Assembly: GCA_902571095.1 (NCBI GenBank)
Contig: CACGAV010000002.1
Span: 1 to 64,000, forward strand
Length of the DNA stretch: 64,000 bases
Origin: an uncultured Pelagibacteraceae bacterium
GTDB taxonomy: Bacteria; Pseudomonadota; Alphaproteobacteria; Pelagibacterales; Pelagibacteraceae
Reading direction: 5' to 3'
Part shown: piece by piece, positions 52,821-63,600 of the stretch
Position numbering within the stretch: position 1 is the first letter of the stretch
Layout of the letters: each line of letters starts with the position of its first letter
Notes under the pieces: model-generated
What the model saw: only the letters and a program-made list of their open reading frames with translations
What the model was told of the DNA's origin: nothing
The model's database searches: none
Made by a program: the position numbers and the translations under genes

Positions 52821-54355
52821 TGAAATTGGTTAAAAGTTCATCATCAATTTTAAGAAAATTTCTTATTCTAAACTTTTTCGCTTTCTTGATTTTAGGACTT
52901 TTTACTTTTTTTTATTTAATAGGAATTCAACCAAATTTGGTCAAGCAGCGCACAGAAAAACATGCTGTAATTATTAATAATACCTCAAATCATATCGAAA
53001 GGCTTAAAATTAATTTTCAGGAAGAAAGTCTAAAAAGTTTTTTGTCATCAACAAGATTTTTATTTCAAAATCTTGAAAGGGTTCAATTTTATAATTTAAA
53101 TGGTAATTTGATTGCTGATACTAATGCATTAGATCTAGACCAAGATGTTTTCAGAAAAACTGAAGAGGTTACCGAAGGTAATCTTGAAGGAGATCTCACC
53201 ACAAAAACTGAACGCGAAAGAGAAACTAAAAAAAAAATAAATGAAATTAGTTCTACAAAAGATTTAATTAAAATTAAGGAAAAAAACGAGCCTTTGGTGG
53301 ATCAAATTCAAGAAGGTGATAATTTATACATTAAAACTTTAGACGCTGTAAAAGTTGATGATAAAATTATTGGATATATATTGGTAACCGAGCAAGCAAA
53401 TGAAATATTAACAGCTGTTGAAGAAAGAAAAAACTTTATCATAAGAACTGTTTTAGCCATTGCAGTAGTTATTTTCATTTTTTTAATATTTTTAAATAAA
53501 TACATACTTACACCTATAGCAGGTTTAGTAGCATATACTGAGTCTATCAAAGCAAAAGACGAGTCCATGGGTAAAATAGAGAAATTTTTGTACAGAAGCG
53601 ACGAGCTTGGCTTATTATCAAGATCATTAAATAATATGACTAAAGATTTGCAGCAAAGGACTCAAAGAGCAGAAAATTCTTCAGCAGATTTAGCACACGA
53701 AATTAGAAATCCACTTGCTTCATTGAAAGGAGCCTCGGAACTTTTAGATAATACCACAGATAAATTTGAGAGGTCGAAATTAATAAAACTTTTGAGCCAT
53801 GATGTAGAAAGAATTGAAAGATTAATTACCGATTATTCTCAAATGCTGAAAGATGAAGCATCTTTATCAAGAGAGAAAATGAAAATCTTAGATATTGATG
53901 TACTAATTCGAAATGTGATTGATGAGTTTAATAATACAAACTCGGTTTCTGATAAAAATATAAAATTTGTAGTTAATAGAAAAAATATAAATGGCAATAA
54001 ACTTCAAACTTATGGAATTTCAAATAGGCTAGAACAAGTCTTGGCAAATTTACTTGATAATGCTGTATCTTTTAGTCCTGAAAACAGCCAAATTATAATT
54101 GATATTGAAAATAATACAGACAACATATTACTAAAAATAAAAGATAATGGACCAGGTTTTAACGAGATCAATACTGAAAAAATATTTAAAAGATTTTATA
54201 GTAATAGACCTGAAAAGTTCGGAGAACATTCTGGATTAGGTTTGAACATAGTCAAAAGTATAGTTGAGATGCACGGAGGTAAAGTAAGGGCTTTCAATCG
54301 ACCAGATGTAAAATCTGGTGCCGAAGTAGAATTGCAGCTCCCAAAAAGGGTGTGA
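52820..54355 (+). CDS. chvG: ChvG-type sensor histidine kinase
   Basis: Two TM segments, HAMP, ADLAHEIRNPLASLKGASELL, FKRFYSNRPEKFGEHSGLGLNIVKSIVEMHGG; coupled to chvI. Confidence 0.92.
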   Translation: MKLVKSSSSILRKFLILNFFAFLILGLFTFFYLIGIQPNLVKQRTEKHAVIINNTSNHIERLKINFQEESLKSFLSSTRFLFQNLERVQFYNLNGNLIADTNALDLDQDVFRKTEEVTEGNLEGDLTTKTERERETKKKINEISSTKDLIKIKEKNEPLVDQIQEGDNLYIKTLDAVKVDDKIIGYILVTEQANEILTAVEERKNFIIRTVLAIAVVIFIFLIFLNKYILTPIAGLVAYTESIKAKDESMGKIEKFLYRSDELGLLSRSLNNMTKDLQQRTQRAENSSADLAHEIRNPLASLKGASELLDNTTDKFERSKLIKLLSHDVERIERLITDYSQMLKDEASLSREKMKILDIDVLIRNVIDEFNNTNSVSDKNIKFVVNRKNINGNKLQTYGISNRLEQVLANLLDNAVSFSPENSQIIIDIENNTDNILLKIKDNGPGFNEINTEKIFKRFYSNRPEKFGEHSGLGLNIVKSIVEMHGGKVRAFNRPDVKSGAEVELQLPKRV

Positions 54356-54405
54356 TACAACAACAACTTGATTGCTATAAATTTAATTGTTAGAACATTT
54401 TAATT

Positions 54406-55695
54406 ATGGAAAAAGATTATAAAGTTAAAGATATTAATCTAGCAGAATTTGGTAGAAAAGAAATTTCAATTGCAGAGTCAGAGATGCCTGGACTTATGGC
54501 ACTTCGAAAAGAATACAAAGGAAAGAAACCTTTAAAGGGTGCTAAAATATTAGGGTGTTTACACATGACAATTCAGACTGCAGTTTTAATTGAAACTTTG
54601 GTAGATCTTGGAGCAGAAGTAAGATGGTCTTCTTGTAATATTTTCTCCACGCAAGATCACGCAGCCGCAGCAATTGCTAAATCTGGGGTACCCGTATTTG
54701 CTTGGAAGGGCGAAACCGAAAAAGAATATTGGTGGTGTGTTAAGCAAACTATTGAAGGTAAAAAAGATTGGAAACCAAATATGATATTAGATGATGGTGG
54801 TGACCTTACTGGTTTAATGCATAAAGATTATAAAGAAATGTTAAAAAATATTAAAGGAGTTTCAGAAGAGACAACTACCGGAGTATTAGCTTTAAAAAAA
54901 ATGGAAGCTAACAAACAGTTACTAATACCAGCTATAAATGTTAATGACTCTGTTACCAAATCGAAATTTGACAATCTTTATGGGTGTAGAGAAAGTTTAG
55001 TTGATGGAATCAAACGAGCCACAGACGTAATGATGTCAGGAAAAGTCGCAATTGTTGCTGGGTTTGGAGATGTAGGAAAAGGTAGTGCTGCTTCTCTCAG
55101 ACAGGCTGGTGCAAGAGTTCTTATAACTGAAATAGATCCAATTTGCGCATTACAGGCAGCAATGGAAGGTTACGAAGTTGTTTTAATGGAAGAAGCAATA
55201 AAAGAAGCAGATATTGTTGTTACTGCTACTGGCAATAAAGATATCGTAACAGCAGATCATATGAGAGACATGAAGGACAGAGCAATTTTGTGCAATATAG
55301 GTCATTTTGATAATGAAATTCAAGTAGAAGCATTAAAAAATTACAAGTGGAATGAAATCAAGCCACAAGTCCACGAAATAGAGTTGCCTAGCAAAAAAAG
55401 AATAATTTTATTAGCAGAGGGAAGACTTGTAAATTTGGGTTGTGCTACAGGTCACCCAAGTTTCGTTATGAGCGCATCATTTACAAATCAAGTGATTGCA
55501 CAAATTGAATTATGGAATAATTCTGATAGATATGAAAATAAAGTTTATGTTTTACCAAAACATTTAGACGAAAAGGTTGCGATGTTACACCTTGGGAAAG
55601 TAGGTGCTAAATTAACCAAGATGTCCAAACAACAGGCAGACTATATTAGCGTAAAGCAGTCAGGACCTTACAAACCGGATACATATCGCTACTAA
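54406..55695 (+). CDS. ahcY: S-adenosyl-L-homocysteine hydrolase
   Basis: [77 protein letters not shown]-terminus. Confidence 0.98.
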   Translation: MEKDYKVKDINLAEFGRKEISIAESEMPGLMALRKEYKGKKPLKGAKILGCLHMTIQTAVLIETLVDLGAEVRWSSCNIFSTQDHAAAAIAKSGVPVFAWKGETEKEYWWCVKQTIEGKKDWKPNMILDDGGDLTGLMHKDYKEMLKNIKGVSEETTTGVLALKKMEANKQLLIPAINVNDSVTKSKFDNLYGCRESLVDGIKRATDVMMSGKVAIVAGFGDVGKGSAASLRQAGARVLITEIDPICALQAAMEGYEVVLMEEAIKEADIVVTATGNKDIVTADHMRDMKDRAILCNIGHFDNEIQVEALKNYKWNEIKPQVHEIELPSKKRIILLAEGRLVNLGCATGHPSFVMSASFTNQVIAQIELWNNSDRYENKVYVLPKHLDEKVAMLHLGKVGAKLTKMSKQQADYISVKQSGPYKPDTYRY

Positions 55696-55705
55696 ACAGT
55701 AGCCT

Positions 55706-56161
55706 ATGCTAAAATATAAATTATCTCAGATTGGAAAGATTTCAGAAAAAGTTTTATCTAAAGTATCAAAAATAGATTGCATATTCCTTTTTGGTGAATT
55801 AGGTAGTGGAAAAACAACTTTTACAAGAAGTTTAATAAATAAACTACAGGATAAAAAAAAAGTTTCTAAAACTGAAGTTTTAAGCCCTACTTTTAATTTA
55901 CTGTACGAGTATGACATTAAATCATTTAAAGTTATGCATTATGATCTGTATAGATTAGAAAACACAAAAGATATTGATCAGTTGGGTATTCAAGAAAGTT
56001 TTAAAAATTCAATAACAATTATAGAATGGCCTGAAAAAATTAAGAAGCCGAACAAAAATAGACTAGAAATAACTTTTTATTATGAAAAGGAGTCAAGGAT
56101 CAGAAAATTGAAACTCAAGGGCTTTGGCAAATGGAAAGATTTTCAAATTAATGCAATTTAA
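55706..56161 (+). CDS. tsaE: tRNA t6A biosynthesis ATPase TsaE
   Basis: IFLFGELGSGKTTFTRSLI, LSPTFNLLYEY, HYDLYRL, IIEWPEKI. Confidence 0.93.
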   Translation: MLKYKLSQIGKISEKVLSKVSKIDCIFLFGELGSGKTTFTRSLINKLQDKKKVSKTEVLSPTFNLLYEYDIKSFKVMHYDLYRLENTKDIDQLGIQESFKNSITIIEWPEKIKKPNKNRLEITFYYEKESRIRKLKLKGFGKWKDFQINAI

Positions 56162-57116
56162 ACTTAAAAAAATTAAAAGCGATGCTTCTTTCAGAGAGTT
56201 TTTTAGACTTTATAAGGGAAAAAAAACCTCAATTATTATAACTGCTAAAAAAGAACGTTTTAAAAATCTTATTGTTTATACTTCAATAAATAAATTTTTA
56301 ATAAAGAGAGGAATTTTTACACCAAAACTAATTAGTAGCCACTTTAAAGAAGGAATAATTGAAATTGAAGATTTAGGAAAAGACAAACTTTTAGATCATA
56401 TAAGAGTCTCGAAAAATAAATTTTTTTATTATAAAAAATGCGTAGATTTGATTCTGAAACTTCAAAAAATTACCCCTCCAAAAAAAATAAAAATTGAATC
56501 TAAAAAATATCTAAATTTTTCTAAATATAATATTTCAGAACTTCATAAGGAGTCAGATTTATTTTTTGACTGGTACTTATATGGGGTTTTAGGAAAAAAA
56601 AAATCAAAAAAATTTAAATTTAAAATAAAGAGAGAACTTAACAAGATTTATAAAAAAATTGTTTTTAAAAATAATTTTTTGGTCCATAGGGATTTCCACG
56701 TTTCAAATATTATGTATATAAATAAAAAATTAGGATTAATTGATACACAGGATGCTATAGCAGGGAATCCAGCATATGATCTTGCATCACTTATTGACGA
56801 TGTGAGGTTAAAAGTTCCAAATAAAATTAAACTCGATACATTCAATTATTATGTAAAAAAATCTAACAATAAAAATTATAAAACTATATCACTTAAAAAT
56901 GACTTTGATATTTTGTCAGTCCAAAGGAATTTAAAAATTTTAGGAATATTTTTTAGACTTTATTTAAGAGATAATAAGAAAGAATACCTAAAATATTTAC
57001 CTTATGTGTGGACTCTTTTAGAAAAAAGGATGAAGAATAATATTTTTAATAATTTAGAGAAAATTCTTTCAAAAGCAGTAAGTAAAAAATTAAGAAAAAA
57101 AAGATTTTTTAAATGA
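56151..57116 (+). CDS. Aminoglycoside phosphotransferase-like sugar kinase (AmgK-like)
   Basis: SDASFREFFRL, FLVHRDFHVSNIMYINKKLGLIDTQDAIAGNPAYDLASL. Confidence 0.85.
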   Translation: MQFKLKKIKSDASFREFFRLYKGKKTSIIITAKKERFKNLIVYTSINKFLIKRGIFTPKLISSHFKEGIIEIEDLGKDKLLDHIRVSKNKFFYYKKCVDLILKLQKITPPKKIKIESKKYLNFSKYNISELHKESDLFFDWYLYGVLGKKKSKKFKFKIKRELNKIYKKIVFKNNFLVHRDFHVSNIMYINKKLGLIDTQDAIAGNPAYDLASLIDDVRLKVPNKIKLDTFNYYVKKSNNKNYKTISLKNDFDILSVQRNLKILGIFFRLYLRDNKKEYLKYLPYVWTLLEKRMKNNIFNNLEKILSKAVSKKLRKKRFFK

Positions 57117-57811
57117 AAATTAAAAAAGCGATAATATTGGGAGCAGGTTATGGTAAAAGAATGCACCCAATTACAAAAAAAGTTCCAAAACCATTAATTA
57201 AAATTAAAAATACTACTCTACTTGAAAATAGTATAAAATTCTTGATCTCAATAGGCGTCAAACATATTGTAATAAATACACATTATCTTCATAAGCAGAT
57301 TTTTAGATATATAAAAGGAAAAAAATTTTCATCGAAGATTGATTTAATATTTGAAAAGAGAAAGATATTAAATACAGGTGGAGGAATTTTGAACGCTTCT
57401 AGAAATTTTAAAAATCAAATATTTTTTGTACTGAACCCAGATACTTTGTGGAAAAAAGAACATAAAAAGGATTTTAAAAATCTCGAAAAAGTTTACAAAA
57501 AATATAAAAAACCAGCTTTATTATTAGTTCGAAAAAATAAAAGTTTTGATAAGTCTTTCAAAGGTGATTTTAACTTAAATAATGAAAAAGAGATCCTAAG
57601 ACAAAAAAATAATAATTTTATTTTCACTGGAGCACAAATAATTTCGAGAAATGTCTTTAAATCTAAAAAAGTCAAACCCTTTTCAATGAATATAGTTTGG
57701 GATACTTTAATTAAAAAGGGTGATCTCATTGGCACAATTAGTAAACAAAAGTTTTATCACGTTAATAATTATAAAATATACAAAAGATTGGTAAAAAAGT
57801 TTAAATATTAA
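57113..57811 (+). CDS. Sugar nucleotidyltransferase (MurU-like)
   Basis: KKAIILGAGYGKRMHPITKKVPKPLIKIKNTTLLENSI; overlaps the kinase gene. Confidence 0.85.
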   Translation: MKIKKAIILGAGYGKRMHPITKKVPKPLIKIKNTTLLENSIKFLISIGVKHIVINTHYLHKQIFRYIKGKKFSSKIDLIFEKRKILNTGGGILNASRNFKNQIFFVLNPDTLWKKEHKKDFKNLEKVYKKYKKPALLLVRKNKSFDKSFKGDFNLNNEKEILRQKNNNFIFTGAQIISRNVFKSKKVKPFSMNIVWDTLIKKGDLIGTISKQKFYHVNNYKIYKRLVKKFKY

Positions 57812-58514
57812 ATATTATTTCTTTTTTTCGCGACTGATCTAAATACTTTGAGCTTAAAACTTTTCCATTTTTATCAAAATCAATTAACAATGGATTTCCT
57901 GTTGGTATCTCAAACAAATTGATACTTTTGTCAGAAATATTAAAAATTTTTTTACCCAAAGCTCTGATAGTATTTCCATGTGCGGAAAGGATAACATTTT
58001 TATTTTCTCTAAGAAAATGATCAATATTTTTTTCAAAAAATGGAACAACACGATTATATGTATCTTTTAAAGACTCAGTATTAGGTATTTTTTTTAGATT
58101 TTTATACATAATATCATTATGCGAACTGTATTTTGAATCTTGATTAAGTTTTGGAGGGGGAATATCCCAAGACCGTCTATATTTTTTAAATTGTTCTTCA
58201 CCTATTTTTTGTTTTGTCTCATTTTTATTTAGTCCTGTAAGAGAACCGTAGTGTCTCTCGTTAAGTTGCCAGGCTTTAATATAATCTAAGTCTTTTCCGA
58301 GAACCTCCAAAATAATTTCAAGAGTATTTATTGCTCTTTTTAAATAAGATGTAAAACAAACATCTAAATCTATACTTAGGTTTTTTAATAGTTTTCCAGA
58401 TTTTTCAGCTTCAAGTACGCCTTTTTTTGATAGGTCAACATCGACCCAACCTGTGAAACGATTTTCAGCGTTCCAAGTGCTTTGTCCATGCCTGATTGCT
58501 ATGAGCTTGCCCAT
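57801..58514 (-). CDS. gpmA: 2,3-bisphosphoglycerate-dependent phosphoglycerate mutase
   Basis: LIAIRHGQSTWNAENRFTGWVDVDLSKKG, LNERHYGSLTGLNK, VILSAHGNTIRAL. Confidence 0.96.
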   Translation of the reverse strand: MGKLIAIRHGQSTWNAENRFTGWVDVDLSKKGVLEAEKSGKLLKNLSIDLDVCFTSYLKRAINTLEIILEVLGKDLDYIKAWQLNERHYGSLTGLNKNETKQKIGEEQFKKYRRSWDIPPPKLNQDSKYSSHNDIMYKNLKKIPNTESLKDTYNRVVPFFEKNIDHFLRENKNVILSAHGNTIRALGKKIFNISDKSINLFEIPTGNPLLIDFDKNGKVLSSKYLDQSRKKEIIFNI

Positions 58515-58549
58515 TGAATATAGTACATCTAATATAATAAATTATTTAC

Positions 58550-58864
58550 ATGAAGGGTATTAAATTCTTTTATATTACCTGCCCCAAAAAAAAAGAAGCG
58601 CATAAAATAGCTGCATTTCTTGTAAAAAAGAAACTCATAGCATGTGCAAACATAATTAATAATGTCGAATCAATATTTTTCTGGGAAGGAAAAGCAACAA
58701 AATCAAAAGAAATTTTAGTTGTAGGAAAGACATTGAATAAAAATGTTCAAAAAATTATTAAAAATGTCAAAAAAATGCACAGCTATAAAGTTCCCTGTAT
58801 AATTTTTTTTGATATAAAAAATGGAAACACAGATTTTTTAAAATGGATTATAAAATCAGTATAA
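58550..58864 (+). CDS. cutA: CutA1-family protein
   Basis: FFYITCPKKKEAHKIAAFLVKKKLIACANIINNVESIFFWEGK. Confidence 0.92.
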   Translation: MKGIKFFYITCPKKKEAHKIAAFLVKKKLIACANIINNVESIFFWEGKATKSKEILVVGKTLNKNVQKIIKNVKKMHSYKVPCIIFFDIKNGNTDFLKWIIKSV

Positions 58865-59241
58865 TTCGTTATTTGTATTATATTTCTTTTCTAGGTCTAT
58901 TAATTTTATACCTTTTTCCAGGAAGTTTAATTGGATATTTTTTTTATGGAGACTTTACCCAACAACCAAATATGATACCTAACCCGTTAGGAACGTCGAT
59001 TAATCATGCTCTTGCATTTTTTTATTTCTCTATACTTGGCTTAATTGCCTTTGTTGAAACAACAAAATTTAAACAGAATTTAATTTTTATTATTGGTCTG
59101 GCAATAATACTGGAGCTATTTCATTTAATTATACCAAATAGATCCTTTCAGTTTATAGACCTTTTGTCAAATTTACTTGGAACATTTTTAGCTATTGTTA
59201 TAGTATTTTTTTATAGGAGATATAAAAATGGAAAAATTTGA
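58843..59241 (+). CDS. VanZ-like membrane protein
   Basis: Four TM segments; NHALAFFYFSILGLIAF..., ELFHLIIPNRSFQFIDLLSNLLGTFLA. Confidence 0.75.
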   Translation: MDYKISIIRYLYYISFLGLLILYLFPGSLIGYFFYGDFTQQPNMIPNPLGTSINHALAFFYFSILGLIAFVETTKFKQNLIFIIGLAIILELFHLIIPNRSFQFIDLLSNLLGTFLAIVIVFFYRRYKNGKI

Positions 59242-59536
59242 CGAACGAAAAAAATCTTTTGAAAAAAAATTTGCTCACGATGAGGAATTAAAATTTAAAG
59301 TTGCATCAAGAAGAAATAAATATTTAGGTCAGTGGGCATCTCAAAAACTTGGTTTTGATGAGGAAAAAGAGAAAGAATACATCCAGGCTGTAATAAAATC
59401 TGATTTTCAAGAAGCAGGTGATGAAGATGTTTTTAGAAAAATTAAAGAAGATTTAAAAGATTTCAATATTTCAGATAATGACATACGAGATAAAATGAAA
59501 GAATTTAATGAAAAAGCTAAAACTGATTTTATTTAG
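59228..59536 (+). CDS. DUF1476 / ATPase inhibitor zeta-like protein
   Basis: FDERKKSFEKKFAHDEELKFKVASRRNKYLGQWASQKLG. Confidence 0.9.
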   Translation: MEKFDERKKSFEKKFAHDEELKFKVASRRNKYLGQWASQKLGFDEEKEKEYIQAVIKSDFQEAGDEDVFRKIKEDLKDFNISDNDIRDKMKEFNEKAKTDFI

Positions 59537-60023
59537 CGTTTTTTTATTTCTTTCCTTTTACAACTTATCTATTTCTTTTGAACAAATAATTTCAGGAAAA
59601 GCTTCAGTATTAGATGGAGATACAATTAAAATAAACAAAAAAAAAATTAGACTTTTTGGAATTGATGCACCAGAAAAAAACCAATTTTGTAAAAAAAGTT
59701 ATTTAACTTTCCTTATTTTTAATTTTCAAAAAGATTATCCCTGCGGAAAGTATTCTACTCTTGCATTGACCAATAAATTAAAAGGAAAAAATATTAGATG
59801 TATTTTAGAGGATAATAAGGATAAATATAATAGGAATATAGGGACTTGTTTTGTTGGTAAAAAAGATATTAATTCTTGGCTTGTAAAAAACGGTCATGCA
59901 ATTGCATACAAAAGATACTCCAAAAAATACATAATTGAGGAAAAACACGCAAAAGAAAACAAATTAGGAATTTGGCGAGGTTCTTTTATAAAACCAGAAA
60001 AATGGAGGAGAATTATGAAATAA
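59508..60023 (+). CDS. Secreted thermonuclease-like (SNase) nuclease
   Basis: Signal peptide; SGKASVLDGDTIKINKKKIRLFGIDAPEKNQFC. Confidence 0.85.
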   Translation: MKKLKLILFSVFLFLSFYNLSISFEQIISGKASVLDGDTIKINKKKIRLFGIDAPEKNQFCKKSYLTFLIFNFQKDYPCGKYSTLALTNKLKGKNIRCILEDNKDKYNRNIGTCFVGKKDINSWLVKNGHAIAYKRYSKKYIIEEKHAKENKLGIWRGSFIKPEKWRRIMK

Positions 60024-60649
60024 ATTCTTGTATAAAAGAAAAAGTGATTCATTTTTCAAAATCTAAAAATTTTTTATTAGTAATTTTTTTTCTTTTATCA
60101 GCTTGCTCTTCTGTTCCAAAAAATACAAAAAATAGCTGTGCAATCTTTGAAGATCGTTATTTGTGGTACAAGCATACTAAAAAAGTTGAACAAAAATGGG
60201 GTGTACCAGTTTATATTCAGTTAGCATTTGTTAAAAAAGAAAGTGACTTTAATTGGCTAGCAAAACCCCCACGTCATAAATTATTTAAGGTTATCCCATA
60301 TAAGCGTAAATCAAGTTCTTTTGGATATTCTCAGGCAATTAGGGGTACGTGGGAACAATATAAAAATGAAACCGGAAATAAATTAGCCACAAGAGCAAGA
60401 TTTAAAGACTCTGTTGATTTTATTGGTTGGTATGTGAATAAGACTAACAAATTATTAAAGATACCCAAAAACGATGCATATCGGCAGTACTTAGCTTATT
60501 ATAAAGGCTGGGGTGATTATAAAAATTATTCTAAGGATAAAAAGGCAATAATATATGCTAAATCTACAAAGGATATTGCCTCTACTTATAGAAAGCAGCT
60601 TACAATGTGTAGGGATAAGTTAAATAAAAAAAAATATATTATTTACTAA
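60002..60649 (+). CDS. Putative lipoprotein with lytic-transglycosylase/lysozyme-like domain
   Basis: Lipobox-like FLLSAC; VYIQLAFVKKESDFNWLAKPP...SSFGYSQAIRGTWEQYKNETG; start uncertain (59972 or 60002). Confidence 0.72.
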   Translation: MEENYEINSCIKEKVIHFSKSKNFLLVIFFLLSACSSVPKNTKNSCAIFEDRYLWYKHTKKVEQKWGVPVYIQLAFVKKESDFNWLAKPPRHKLFKVIPYKRKSSSFGYSQAIRGTWEQYKNETGNKLATRARFKDSVDFIGWYVNKTNKLLKIPKNDAYRQYLAYYKGWGDYKNYSKDKKAIIYAKSTKDIASTYRKQLTMCRDKLNKKKYIIY

Positions 60650-63600
60650 GCTCTTTATCTAACTGAATATCTACTTCGTCCACTCTTTTTGAGTTTTTAC
60701 AAAGTAATAAATAAAATACTGGAGTAGTAAACAAAGTTAGAAAAGTACTAATAAGCATTCCACCAAATATCGTACAACCTACAGCCAATCTTATTCCTTC
60801 CCCAGCTCCTGGACCAATATTACCTATTATTAGTGGTATCATTGCAATTAAGGTTGATAAACTTGTCATCATAATTGGTCTGAATCTTCTTAAACATGAT
60901 TCAACTATAGCATTTTCAATACTTTTACCTTTAAGCCTAAGTTGATTTGCCCAATCAACTATTAAAATACTATTTTTTGTTGCTATTCCAATTAAAACAA
61001 CCAAAGCAATCTGTGAAAAAATATTAATAGTACTATTGAATAACAGAATAAAAATTAGTCCACCTAATGCTGCTAAAGGAACAGTCAACATTACAACAAA
61101 AGGTTGTCGCCAGGCATTAAAAGTACCTGCCATTACAAGATATGCACTTACTAAAGCTAAAGCAAAAATTATAATTAATTCACTTGAAGCTTCTTTAAGA
61201 TCTAAAGATTTACCCTTAAAAAAAATACCAGCTGTTGGTGCTTCCTCATCAATAGTTTTTTCAATAAAGTTTAATGCCTCATTTAACGTGTATCCTCCCA
61301 CTAATCGGGCCGTGAGGGTCACAGACTTAGATCTTTGATACCGAGTTAATAACTTAGGAGAACCTCTTTCTTCAAAGCTTACTACATTAGCTAACGAAAT
61401 TAATTTTCCAGTAGTATCAGATCTTACAAATATTTTGCTAAGACTTTCAGTCTTTCTTCTATCTCGAAGATCTGCTTGTAAAATAATTGGATATTCTTTT
61501 CCAGACTCATTAAGTGTAGTAACAGTTTTTCCTGAAAATAAAGTTTCTATAGATCTACCTATCGCTTGAATTGATAGGCCAAGATCTTTTGCCTTATTTT
61601 CATCTATTACAAGCTGAACTTCAGGTTTATTTTTTGAATAATCTGAAGTTATATCTGCTAAACCTCTATTTTTCCTAAGTTTACTTATTACTGAATTCTG
61701 CCACTTATAAAGACTTTCATATGAAGGTCCAGTCATTGTAACAACAACAGGTTTTTGATAATTACTCACACGGACTGAATTAGGTGTTAATGGAAAAGCC
61801 ATTGTTCCAGGAACTGTCACAATTTTACCAATTGCTTTACGAACAATCTTTTGGGCGCTATCTTTTCTATCTTTCCAGTTGTCTAACAAAGCAATTATTA
61901 TAAAGCTATTATAAGATTGAGACGACCTTCCAAAACCAGGTACTCTCATTATTAGCTTTTGATAAGGTTCATTATCATCTTGTAATAAAGGCAGTAATCT
62001 TTTTTCCACTTTTTCAGCTTTATCAACAGTGTATTCAAAAGATGAAGACTCATCAGTTTTGCCAAATACTAAATAAACACCTCTGTCTGGATTTCTCTCA
62101 AGTAAAGTTTTTGGTGTAATTTTGAAAAGAAAACTTGCAAAAAAAACCACGAATATCATAAACCAAATTATGGTTTTTGGTTTTTTAATCCAATATTTCA
62201 AAGTTTCGTAATAAAATTCTCCAAATGAGTCAAACAATCTTTCAAATTTTAGGATTAATTTAGATCTTGTTTTTTTTCTATTAAGTAATTTTGATCCTAA
62301 CATTGGAGCAATTGATAATGCTGTAAAAGTACTTATTACAATTGTAATCGAGAGTGTTATTGCCATTTCTCTAAACAAAGTTCCGCTTATACCTTCTATA
62401 AATAACAATGGTGCAAATGTAGCTAAAAGTATTATGCTAGTCGATAAAATTGCAAAGATGACATTTTTTGATCCTGTTGCTGCTGCGACGAGCGGAGAAT
62501 CTCCATTTTCAACTCTATGGTAAATTGACTCGGTCATTACTACGCTATCATCTGTCACGATCGCTACACTTAGGATTATAGCAAGAAGAGTAAAAACATT
62601 TACTGTAAGACCAAAAATCCATAAACCTAAACAAGCACCAATCAAACTTACCGGTAATGTCACTGCCGGAACAATTGTTGCTCTTATATTCCCTAAAAAA
62701 AGATAAATAATAGCAACTACCAAAGCTAAAGCTAAAATTATAGATTGATAACACATTTGAATTGCCTCTTTAATGTAAGTAGCTCTATCGAAACTAACAG
62801 ATAATTTAAGCCCGTCCGGAAGCGTTTTATTTACCTCTTCAATCTTATTTCTTATATTTTTTGATAGTGTTACAGTACTTTCATTTGTTCTCGCATAAAT
62901 ACCTATGCCAACAGTATTTTCATTTAAAGCATCTGGACTTTGTGCTTTAAATAAAGTTTTTTCTGAAACAGGACCATATTTTATTTCACCCAAATCACCT
63001 AAAGTAATAATTTTGCCCTTAATTTTTTTTATTGGTAATTTTTTAATTGAATTAATATCGGTATACGTTTTTCCTAAATCAAGTGTTAGGTCTACATTAT
63101 TCGCTTCCAAAGTTCCTGCTGGCACAGCAATATTATTTTTTCTTATCGAATTTTCTACTTCTCTAATGTCTAAGTCGTTTGCACTTAATTTAACCGGATT
63201 AAGGTATGCTCTTACTGCTTTCTCATTAATTCCTCCAACAATTACTCTTCCAGTTCCAGAGACAGAACTAAAAGCGTCTACCAAATTCCTTTTTACATAA
63301 TCTCCTATATCAAGAGAACTCCAACTACTGCTACTAACCGATAACCACATGCTTGTAGAAAATCCTGCTGATGCTTTTCTTACTTCCGGTGCCTTACTAT
63401 CATCAGGTAAATTATCTATAATTCTTGCAATTCTTTCACGTATATCATTTGCGGCGTCATCAATTTTTATGCTTGTAAAAAATTCAATTTTAATAGTACT
63501 TCTGCCAATTTCAGAAAGTGTATCAATTGATTTAATGCCCTCTGCACCACCAATTGCTAATTCAATTGGCTCAGAAATTTCGGAAGCAATTATTGATGGA

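Noticed and set aside
54356-54405. Possible SAH/SAM riboswitch upstream of ahcY
   Set aside because: Only 50 bp between chvG and ahcY, AT-rich, with no stable paired elements visible.
58843-59241. VanZ-like protein as a glycopeptide resistance gene
   Set aside because: VanZ-like family membership alone does not indicate resistance; no van cluster genes nearby.
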